From assembly GCA_016938535.1 (NCBI GenBank), contig JAFGUL010000171.1, forward strand, positions 1 to 6,965: 6,965 nt of DNA, in the 5' to 3' direction. Under the pieces are notes generated by a model that saw only the letters and a list, made by a program, of their open reading frames with translations, was not told the origin of the DNA and searched no databases. The DNA is from Candidatus Delongbacteria bacterium (GTDB lineage: Bacteria; Delongbacteria; UBA4055). Below, piece by piece: positions 1 to 5,316 of the stretch; positions within the stretch are counted from its first letter, which is position 1, and the number at the start of each line of letters is the position of its first letter. Made by a program: the position numbers and the translations under genes.

Positions 1-69
1 ATAAAAAACCTGAACATGTTCAAGACCTACGGTCAGTGGAAAGATGCTGTGATCAATTTATACCGTTAA
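1..69 (+). CDS. Possible C-terminal fragment of an unidentified protein (5' end outside window)
   Basis: Reading frame 1 is open from the first base to a TAA at 67-69 and would encode 22 residues ending in YGQWKDAVINLYR. The mix of W, Y, K, D and L and the codon choices (AAG, GAT, CTG, ATC) look like real coding sequence, and the stop falls just inside the convergent ispD end, giving a 12-nt tail-to-tail overlap. That is a common arrangement for convergent genes. The fragment is too short to assign to a family. Frame 3 is also open here by chance. A minus-strand ATG at 15-17, followed by M-F-R-F-F, could instead be the start of a gene after ispD, but its Shine-Dalgarno is poor. Existence is uncertain and function unknown. 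Confidence 0.42.
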   Translation: MKNLNMFKTYGQWKDAVINLYR

Positions 70-771
70 CTGTTCAAGCAGTGCGGAAGCAAGTATCAGG
101 TCGTTCTGATCAGTTATCTTTATATTGAATGAATTACCTTCGACTATTTTGATTGACGGTTCTTTCCCTAAGACCCGCTCACCGTATCTCTCGACCAGAG
201 CAGAATCATCTGTCGCATAAAAACCTTCCGATGCCGCAAGTTCGTGACATTTAACTATCGTACCGTACCTGAAAGTCTGCGGGGTCTGAACTGAGATCAG
301 TTCTTCTCTGTTGAGCGTGTTCTTGATCGAACCGGCTGAAACAGTTTTAATCGTATCAAAAGGCCTTATGCCGACGACCGAACCGTCAGAATCCTCTAAA
401 GATCTTATACAGTTCACTATGATCTCGTGAGAAATAAAAGGCCTGACGCCGTCATGGATCAGTACAATATCATCACCTTCAGCGTTCATATTCTTTAGAG
501 CATTGAAAACAGAATCCTGTCTCTGTTCCCCTCCGGGCAGAATTGTTATGATTTTTGACAATTCGTATTTATCAACAATGCTTTTTTTCACTGTTTCAAT
601 ATCTTCTTGAGGAACGGTGAGTATTATGCTGTCAATTTCTGAAGTTACGCAGAATTTGTTTAGAGTATGTGCGAGGATCGGTCTGTTCTTGATCTCAATG
701 TACTGTTTTCTCACTCCAGCCTTCATTCTTGTGCCGGATCCGCCCGCAGTTATTATTGCAAATACTTTCAT
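58..771 (-). CDS. ispD: 2-C-methyl-D-erythritol 4-phosphate cytidylyltransferase
   Basis: The 237-residue product has the usual IspD length. IspD joins CTP and 2-C-methyl-D-erythritol 4-phosphate to give CDP-ME and pyrophosphate, the third step of the cytosolic MEP isoprenoid pathway. Visible motifs are the N-terminal nucleotide-binding loop ITAGGSGTRM with R15, then K22 (in RKQY). These match the catalytic Arg/Lys pair known from E. coli. Next come PGGEQRQDSV (79-88), the metal/CTP region IHDGVRPF with D107, DTIK (139-142), QTPQTF (162-167), TDDSALVE (187-194) and the C-terminal NIKIT with K218. The start is supported by AAGG five bases upstream (plus-strand 777-780) and a candidate promoter. 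The sister enzyme TarI/IspD-like ribitol-5-phosphate cytidylyltransferase shares the fold. With no ribitol or teichoic acid gene beside it, IspD is the better call. The Trp usually found before QTPQ is Ser160 here, a mild variation. Confidence 0.93.
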   Translation of the reverse strand: MKVFAIITAGGSGTRMKAGVRKQYIEIKNRPILAHTLNKFCVTSEIDSIILTVPQEDIETVKKSIVDKYELSKIITILPGGEQRQDSVFNALKNMNAEGDDIVLIHDGVRPFISHEIIVNCIRSLEDSDGSVVGIRPFDTIKTVSAGSIKNTLNREELISVQTPQTFRYGTIVKCHELAASEGFYATDDSALVERYGERVLGKEPSIKIVEGNSFNIKITDQNDLILASALLEQLTV

Positions 772-806
772 CTCAGCCTTATTCCAATTTTTAAGATTAA
801 TCCTGT

Positions 807-835
807 AATTTATGAATTAGTTCACTTAATGTCAA
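807..835 (-). promoter_or_regulatory. Candidate sigma70-type promoter of ispD
   Basis: Read on the minus strand, a perfect TTGACA -35 box (plus 830-835) is followed after 17 bases by TAAATT (plus 807-812), which matches four of six positions of the -10 consensus. Transcription would begin near 800, leaving about 29 nt of leader before the ispD ATG at 771, enough for the AAGG ribosome site. No operator or riboswitch-like structure is evident. This is a pattern match only. Confidence 0.5.
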
Positions 836-866
836 TATTGATGATTTTCAGCCTTAAAAAATTTTC

Positions 867-896
867 TTGCTTTTAAAATTTAAACCCTTATATTTT
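867..896 (+). promoter_or_regulatory. Candidate promoter for the cPGS-like gene
   Basis: TTGCTT (867-872) is followed by TATATT at 889-894 (16-base spacer) or TATTTT at 891-896 (18-base spacer), in an AT-rich stretch. A start near 902 would leave about 70 nt of leader to the ATG at 973. The same TTG(C/A)..T plus TATTTT pairing recurs before the channel gene and before pilT, which strengthens the call a little. It is divergent from the ispD promoter, and the -35 boxes of the two lie about 31 bases apart. Confidence 0.4.
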
Positions 897-962
897 GTTC
901 GCTTTAAAAAGCCGATTGAAATAAAACCAAATTCAATAATAAATGAAAGATGTAAACAAAAC

Positions 963-975
963 GGAGAATGGAATG
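963..975 (+). promoter_or_regulatory. Ribosome binding site that sets the start of the cPGS-like gene
   Basis: GGAG at 963-966 stands six bases before an ATG at 973. The in-frame ATG at 943 is preceded only by AT-rich sequence without any purine-rich site. The family's conserved region begins immediately after the 973 start (AKRKVIIIGAAGRDFHNFN), while the ten residues between 943 and 973 are not family-like. The start is therefore placed at 973. Confidence 0.75.
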
Positions 976-2346
976 GCAAAAAGAAAAGTGATCATCATCG
1001 GCGCGGCCGGTAGAGATTTCCACAATTTCAACACCTTCTACAGGGACAACAAAGACTACGAAGTTGTAGCCTTTACAGCCGCTCAGATCCCGGATATTGA
1101 CGGAAGAAAATATCCGAAAGAACTTGCAGGAAAACTTTATCCGAAAGGAATTCCGATCGAAGCTGAAGAAAAACTTGTTGACCTGATCAAAAAATACGAT
1201 GTTGACGAGTGCGTTTTCTCTTACAGTGATGTAACCTATCAGAAAGTTATGTCCGTAAGCGCTATTGTGAACGCCGCAGGTGCAGACTTTAAACTCATGG
1301 GACCTAAATACACTGCACTAAAAAGCACAAAACCCGTAATTTCTGTTTGCGCAACAAGAACCGGATGCGGAAAAAGCCAGACTTCAAGAAAAGTCATCGA
1401 GCTTCTTATGGCAAAAGGCTTAAAAGTCGTTGCTGCCAGACATCCTATGCCTTACGGCGACCTTGCAGCTCAGAAAGTTCAGAGATTCGCAAAAGTTTCG
1501 GACCTTGAGAAGCATAAATGCACTATCGAGGAAATGGAAGAGTACGAACCTCATGTTGTGCGCGGCAATGTAATTTATGCAGGTGTTGACTACGAAGCTA
1601 TCCTGAGAGCAGCAGAAAAAGATCCTTCGGGATGTGATGTAATTCTTTGGGACGGCGGAAATAACGATTTTGAATTTTTCGATGCAGACTTAAGTATAAC
1701 TGTAGCTGACCCTCACAGAGTCGGTGCAGAGCTTACATACTATCCAGGTGAAGTTTCTTTGAGAAAAGCCGATGTAGTCGTGATCAACAAAATGGATACT
1801 GCAGGTCCTGAACAGATCCAGCAGCTAAGAGAAAATATCGCAAAAGTTAATCCGGAAGCGATAGTTGTCGATGCCGCTTCTCCTGTAACTATCGAAAATC
1901 CTTCTATCATCAAGGGCAAAAGAGTTCTTGTTGTCGAGGACGGACCTACTCTTACTCACGGCGAAATGAAGATCGGAGCGGGAACGGTAGCTGCAATGAA
2001 ATGCGGTGCAAAAGAGATCATCGACCCGAGACCTTACGCAGTAGGAAAACTTGCAGAAACATTTAAGATATATCCTAACATAGGCGCTCTTCTTCCTGCA
2101 ATGGGTTACGGAAAGCAGCAGATCAAAGACCTTGAAAAAACTATCAATGCAGTTGACTGCGACGCCGTTGTGATCGGAACTCCTATCGATCTTAACAGGA
2201 TCGTAAAGATCAAGAAGCCGAACACAAGGATAGGATATGATCTTCAGGAGATCGGAATGCCTAATCTTACCGAGATCGTTGACGATTTTATAAAAAAACA
2301 TAAACTCGGCGCTAAAAAGGCAGCTCCAAAGAAAGCTAAGAAATAA
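973..2346 (+). CDS. COG2403-type P-loop NTPase, cyclic 2,3-diphosphoglycerate synthetase-like
   Basis: The 457-residue product matches the predicted-GTPase / cyclic 2,3-diphosphoglycerate synthetase-like family along its whole length. The N-terminal block has IIIGAAGRDFHNFN (about 7-20) and an AFTAAQIPDIDGRKYP segment. A central NTPase part follows with TRTGCGKS (128-135, lysine K134), WDGGNNDF (226-233, likely Walker B region), a G4-like NKMD (272-275) and VEDGPTLTHGEM. A late conserved part holds DPRPYAVG and VIGTPIDLNR. Archaeal members make the thermoprotectant cyclic 2,3-bisphosphoglycerate from 2,3-bisphosphoglycerate and ATP. The role of bacterial members is not established, so the name describes the family and not a proven reaction. 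The P-loop resembles dethiobiotin-synthetase-like SIMIBI enzymes and lacks the first canonical glycine. The last 17 residues are a lysine/alanine tail that may be specific to this lineage. No signal peptide is present, so it should be cytosolic. It is monocistronic: own promoter candidate, terminator just downstream. Confidence 0.85.
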   Translation: MAKRKVIIIGAAGRDFHNFNTFYRDNKDYEVVAFTAAQIPDIDGRKYPKELAGKLYPKGIPIEAEEKLVDLIKKYDVDECVFSYSDVTYQKVMSVSAIVNAAGADFKLMGPKYTALKSTKPVISVCATRTGCGKSQTSRKVIELLMAKGLKVVAARHPMPYGDLAAQKVQRFAKVSDLEKHKCTIEEMEEYEPHVVRGNVIYAGVDYEAILRAAEKDPSGCDVILWDGGNNDFEFFDADLSITVADPHRVGAELTYYPGEVSLRKADVVVINKMDTAGPEQIQQLRENIAKVNPEAIVVDAASPVTIENPSIIKGKRVLVVEDGPTLTHGEMKIGAGTVAAMKCGAKEIIDPRPYAVGKLAETFKIYPNIGALLPAMGYGKQQIKDLEKTINAVDCDAVVIGTPIDLNRIVKIKKPNTRIGYDLQEIGMPNLTEIVDDFIKKHKLGAKKAAPKKAKK

Positions 2347-2368
2347 CCGCTTATTATCACCTATTCAG

Positions 2369-2398
2369 AGGGGGCACGAAGATCTTGCCCCCTTTTTT
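2369..2398 (+). terminator. Rho-independent terminator of the cPGS-like gene
   Basis: AGGGGGCA (2369-2376) pairs with TGCCCCCT (2386-2393) around a nine-base loop, followed by a run of six T (2393-2398). It begins 22 bases after the stop codon. The GC-rich stem in an AT-rich spacer and the U-tract make this a strong intrinsic terminator. It separates the cPGS-like gene from the potassium channel gene, so the latter needs its own promoter. Confidence 0.92.
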
Positions 2399-2412
2399 AT
2401 TGCATAAATATT

Positions 2413-2441
2413 TTGCTTTAGCTAATAAAATCGCTTATTTT
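2413..2441 (+). promoter_or_regulatory. Candidate promoter of the channel/CNBD operon
   Basis: TTGCTT (2413-2418), 17 bases, then TATTTT (2436-2441). A start near 2448 would leave about 16 nt before the GTG start codon. It lies directly after the preceding terminator, where a new promoter is expected, and resembles the elements upstream of the cPGS-like gene and pilT. Confidence 0.42.
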
Positions 2442-2463
2442 ACAGTAAATTGAGAAGAGTGCT

Positions 2464-3600
2464 GTGACCGGAAAGATAAAAAAAATACTGTATGGTATCT
2501 GGAAGAAGGACATTGTCAAGATAGCGACGCTTCTTTTCTGGGTTCTTTTACTCGCAGGTCTTCTCTACAGAAATTTCGAGCAGGATATAAAATCACTTTT
2601 CGAGGCAGTTTACTTCTCGGTCGTTACTGTAAGTACTGTAGGATACGGCGACATAACTCCGAAAACTGTACCCGGCAGGCTCGTGTCTATTTTCCTTATA
2701 TTTTCGGGAATGATACTGATCTCGTCCTTTACTGCAACTATGTCGTCAATCATAATATCAAAAAAATTAAAAGAAGGCCAGGGGGTGAGTAAGATCAAAG
2801 GAAAAAATTTTGTCGTTCTGTGCGGATGGAACTGGAAAGTCGAATCAATAATAAACTCTCTCATAGCGACAGGCATAAGGGACATTGTTCTAGTAAACGA
2901 CTCCGATCCGGCTCAGATAGGTTCGATAATCGAAAAATATTCAGAAGCGAATTTGAAATTCGTCAAAGGCGATTTTACGGATGTGAACATTCTCAACAAA
3001 GCTAATGTTGAGCATTCAAGAGGGGTAATAATTGTTCCAGACAATTCAATGGCTTCGTCTCAGGGGGCGGACGAGAAAACCGTTTTCTGTACCATGACTG
3101 TTAAATCAGTTTCGGACAAGATCAAAGTCCATGTCCAGCTTCTCAGGAATGAAACTGTGCCTTATATAATCAGAGCCAAAGCCGATAATTATTTCATAGC
3201 GGATAACACTGCGCCTTTCTTTCTTGCTTCTGATGTTGCCAATCCTGGAATTAGCGATGTGATGCTAAACCTGATGTCTTTCAATCAGGAAGATACTATT
3301 GAGTCTTCTGAAATACCAAAAGATTTTGCGGGAAAAACATTCAGAGAGCTTTCGGAATATTTTAGAGAGAATCACAATTCGATCCTTCTGGGTCTTGTTC
3401 AGTTTCAGGATGTTCTCGAAATGAAGAATATTGACTCAAAGGATACAAGCTCAATAGATTCTTTCATAAAAAGAAAATTTGAAGAAGCGGGAAGGCTTAT
3501 TAAGGATCTTGACAAAAAAAAGATCATCCTCAATCCCAAAAACGATTATGTCATAAACAGTTTCGAGATAGCTGTTGTAATAAGGAAAAGGAAGAAATGA
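2464..3600 (+). CDS. MthK-like two-TM potassium channel with RCK (TrkA-N/TrkA-C-like) domains
   Basis: This 378-residue protein is a potassium-selective ion channel of the inner membrane. TM1 lies at about 20-35. A pore helix leads to the selectivity filter TVGYGD (58-63), and TM2 is at about 72-98. A cytosolic Rossmann RCK domain starts at about 114 (FVVLCGWNW, 116-124) and includes VKGDFTDVNILNKANVEHS (167-185), very like the matching stretch of MthK. A C-terminal RCK_C/TrkA-C-like part begins near FAGKTFRELSEYF. Tetramers with an RCK gating ring are known for the family. By eye, the MthK calcium ligands of the AEAER stretch correspond here to Q225 and L227, so calcium gating through that site looks unlikely, and the glycine-rich NAD loop is also not canonical. 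The start is GTG, with a weak purine-rich site (GAGAAGA) before it; an in-frame stop upstream at 2446 leaves little choice. A cNMP-binding gene follows 25 nt later, probably co-transcribed. Confidence 0.9.
   Translation: MTGKIKKILYGIWKKDIVKIATLLFWVLLLAGLLYRNFEQDIKSLFEAVYFSVVTVSTVGYGDITPKTVPGRLVSIFLIFSGMILISSFTATMSSIIISKKLKEGQGVSKIKGKNFVVLCGWNWKVESIINSLIATGIRDIVLVNDSDPAQIGSIIEKYSEANLKFVKGDFTDVNILNKANVEHSRGVIIVPDNSMASSQGADEKTVFCTMTVKSVSDKIKVHVQLLRNETVPYIIRAKADNYFIADNTAPFFLASDVANPGISDVMLNLMSFNQEDTIESSEIPKDFAGKTFRELSEYFRENHNSILLGLVQFQDVLEMKNIDSKDTSSIDSFIKRKFEEAGRLIKDLDKKKIILNPKNDYVINSFEIAVVIRKRKK
2772..2787 (+). promoter_or_regulatory. Possible internal translation start for a soluble RCK subunit
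   Basis: AGAAGG (2772-2777) lies seven bases upstream of an in-frame GTG (2785-2787, codon 108), at the exact junction between TM2 and the RCK domain. Starting there would give a 271-residue soluble gating-ring protein. MthK is known to produce such a product from an internal start at Met107. The motif and position are seen directly. Use of the site is inference. Confidence 0.4.
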
Positions 3601-3625
3601 TGATGCTTTACAAAGCGGGAGGAAT

Positions 3626-4123
3626 ATGAGCAGCATAAAAGAAAACTCACTTTTTAAAAATCTTTCGCACGAACAGATAGAATTTATAGTTTCGAGAACC
3701 GTTACGAAAAAATTCAGTTCAGGGGAAGCTATCATAAGAGAAAATTCTTTCGGCAATTCCATGTATATTCTCTTGAAAGGCGAGATTTCGATCGAGAAAG
3801 AGTTAATGCCTATCGTTGAAGGTTACGAATCCAGCCCGGATGATAAAAAAGTTATCAGGATCAAAGACAGCGATAATTTTTATTTTGGAGAAATGAGCGT
3901 GTTCGATCCGGGCCTTAAAAGAACAGCAAGCGTATTCGCCGTTACAGATGTGGAAGTCGCAGAGCTCTCGGATAAGGATTTTGAGAACATTATATCGGAA
4001 AAACTTGATATAGGTGTGATCCTTCTCAAGAATATCGGCCTCAAACTTTCAAGACTTTTAGACAAAAGCAATGTCGAACTTTCCAAAATGATAACTGCTT
4101 TTACACTTTCTTTAAAATTGTGA
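3626..4123 (+). CDS. Stand-alone cyclic nucleotide-binding domain (Crp/PKA-R fold) protein
   Basis: The 165-residue product is almost entirely one cyclic-nucleotide-binding beta-roll. It opens with the helix typical of this fold (SLFKNLSHEQIEFIVSR). Then come FSSGEAIIRENSFGNSMYILLKGEISI (beta strands, about 30-56), a polar insertion (about 61-78), and the phosphate-binding cassette FGEM...KRTASV with G88, E89, R99 and T100, which match the ligand Glu and Arg of CAP. The C-terminal helix covers about 115-150. Retention of Glu and Arg suggests real cNMP (cAMP or cGMP) binding. There is no helix-turn-helix, kinase, cyclase or membrane segment, so the output must act on a partner. The potassium channel directly upstream, likely in the same operon, is the natural candidate. 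The start is set by GGGAGG at 3617-3622, three bases before ATG, a rather short spacing. Confidence 0.83.
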   Translation: MSSIKENSLFKNLSHEQIEFIVSRTVTKKFSSGEAIIRENSFGNSMYILLKGEISIEKELMPIVEGYESSPDDKKVIRIKDSDNFYFGEMSVFDPGLKRTASVFAVTDVEVAELSDKDFENIISEKLDIGVILLKNIGLKLSRLLDKSNVELSKMITAFTLSLKL

Positions 4124-4148
4124 GACGAAAACAGGATGTTTTATTTAC

Positions 4149-4177
4149 TTGACTTTAGACTGAATAACCTTTATTTT
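4149..4177 (+). promoter_or_regulatory. Candidate promoter of the pilT operon
   Basis: TTGACT (4149-4154), a 17-base spacer, then TATTTT (4172-4177), in the 88-nt gap between the CNBD gene and pilT. A start near 4184 gives a leader of about 28 nt with GGAG at 4203-4206, five bases before the pilT ATG. No clear terminator separates the CNBD gene, so readthrough from the channel operon is also possible. Confidence 0.45.
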
Positions 4178-4211
4178 TTATCGGAAATATTTTTTAAAAA
4201 TTGGAGAACAC

Positions 4212-5282
4212 ATGGCAGATATAGTTCAGTTACTTGAAACATGCGTTCAGGAAGGCGGATCAGACCTTCATGTTTGCGCAGGAAGTCCTCCCGTTATCAG
4301 ACTTGACGGTGAACTTGTAAGATTAAATCATCCGGCCTTAATGCCTAAAGAAACAAAAGAGATAGCATACAGCGTTCTCAACGAATACCAGAAGAATGAA
4401 TTCGAGAAAAAACTTCAGGTTGACCTTTCTACGGGAATCAAAGGACTCGGAAGGTTCAGGGTGAATGTTTATAGTCAGAGAGAGGCGATCTCGATAGCTT
4501 TCAGGGCTATACCGAACGAGATCAGAAGCTTTGATGAGGCCGGAATACCTTCGATAGCATCAACCTTCTGCGACAAACCGAACGGGATCATTCTTGTGAC
4601 CGGACCTACAGGATCGGGAAAATCAACAACACTTGCAACAATGATCGATAAGATAAACAGCGAATATCCTCTCCATATCCTGACAATTGAAGACCCTATC
4701 GAGTTCCTTCACAGATCTAAAAGAGCGATCGTGAACCAGAGAGAGCTCGGAACTGACTTCAGGTCGTTCAATGACGCGTTGAGAGCAGCACTGAGGCAGG
4801 ACCCCGATGTAATACTTGTCGGTGAGATGAGGGACAGGGAGACCATAGAGCTTGCTTTAAGAGCGGCCGAGACAGGTCACCTTGTCATGACCACGCTTCA
4901 CACAAATTCATGTTCACAGACGATCGGAAGGATAATCGACTCATTCCCCGAAAACGCTCAGGAACAGGTAAGAACACAGCTTGGCATGATGCTGCAGGGA
5001 GTTATAACTCAGAAACTCCTTCCCAAGATAGGCGGCGGCAGGGTTCTCGGATGCGAGATTATGGTCGGTACCCCGGCGATCAACTCGCTTATCAGGGAGA
5101 ACAAGGTTCACCAGCTTGACAGTATGATCCAGGTCAGCCAGAAATACGGTATGATGACATTCAACCAGCACCTCGTTCAGCTTACAAAAGAGGGAATGAT
5201 AACGAAAGAAACTGCAATCCACGCATGCAACACCGAGATAAGTATATTGATGGACTTGATGAACAGGGAAGGTATAAGATAA
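4212..5282 (+). CDS. pilT: Type IV pilus retraction ATPase PilT
   Basis: At 356 residues this is close to the usual PilT length (about 345). PilT is a cytosolic hexameric ATPase that depolymerises pilin at the inner-membrane base of the type IV pilus, driving retraction and twitching. The N-terminal PAS-like part starts with SDLHVCAGSPPVIRLDGELV (17-36). The ATPase core has Walker A GPTGSGKST (131-139), the Asp box TIEDPIEFLH with E160, D161 and E164, Walker B DPDVILVGEMRDRET with E205, and the His box TGHLVMTTLHTN with H223 and H230. There is no tetracysteine zinc motif, consistent with PilT rather than PilB. The PilT retraction motif AIRNLIRE appears as AINSLIRE (289-296), keeping the A, I, L, I residues but losing the first Arg. 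The next gene, a PilB-type ATPase, starts 34 nt downstream and is probably co-transcribed. Confidence 0.94.
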   Translation: MADIVQLLETCVQEGGSDLHVCAGSPPVIRLDGELVRLNHPALMPKETKEIAYSVLNEYQKNEFEKKLQVDLSTGIKGLGRFRVNVYSQREAISIAFRAIPNEIRSFDEAGIPSIASTFCDKPNGIILVTGPTGSGKSTTLATMIDKINSEYPLHILTIEDPIEFLHRSKRAIVNQRELGTDFRSFNDALRAALRQDPDVILVGEMRDRETIELALRAAETGHLVMTTLHTNSCSQTIGRIIDSFPENAQEQVRTQLGMMLQGVITQKLLPKIGGGRVLGCEIMVGTPAINSLIRENKVHQLDSMIQVSQKYGMMTFNQHLVQLTKEGMITKETAIHACNTEISILMDLMNREGIR

Positions 5283-5316
5283 AACGGCAAGTATAATTTA
5301 ACTTCAGGGAAGCGAT

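Noticed and set aside
11..22. Perfect 12-bp palindrome TGAACATGTTCA
   Set aside because: It lies inside a probable coding tail at the edge of the window, has only a single copy and does not match the spacing of known LexA boxes. Chance is the simpler reading.
943..972. In-frame ATG at 943 extending the cPGS-like protein by ten residues
   Set aside because: No ribosome site precedes it, while GGAG stands six bases before the ATG at 973, where family conservation begins.
1825..2301. Long minus-strand open frame opposite the cPGS-like gene
   Set aside because: It lies wholly antisense to a strongly conserved coding gene. Its translation (rich in S, R, D, C and F) matches no family and has no supporting start.
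4128..4142. AAAACA-GGA-TGTTTT inverted repeat after the CNBD gene, as a possible terminator
   Set aside because: The stem is only six pairs, nearly all A-T, with no uninterrupted T run after it. Too weak to call.
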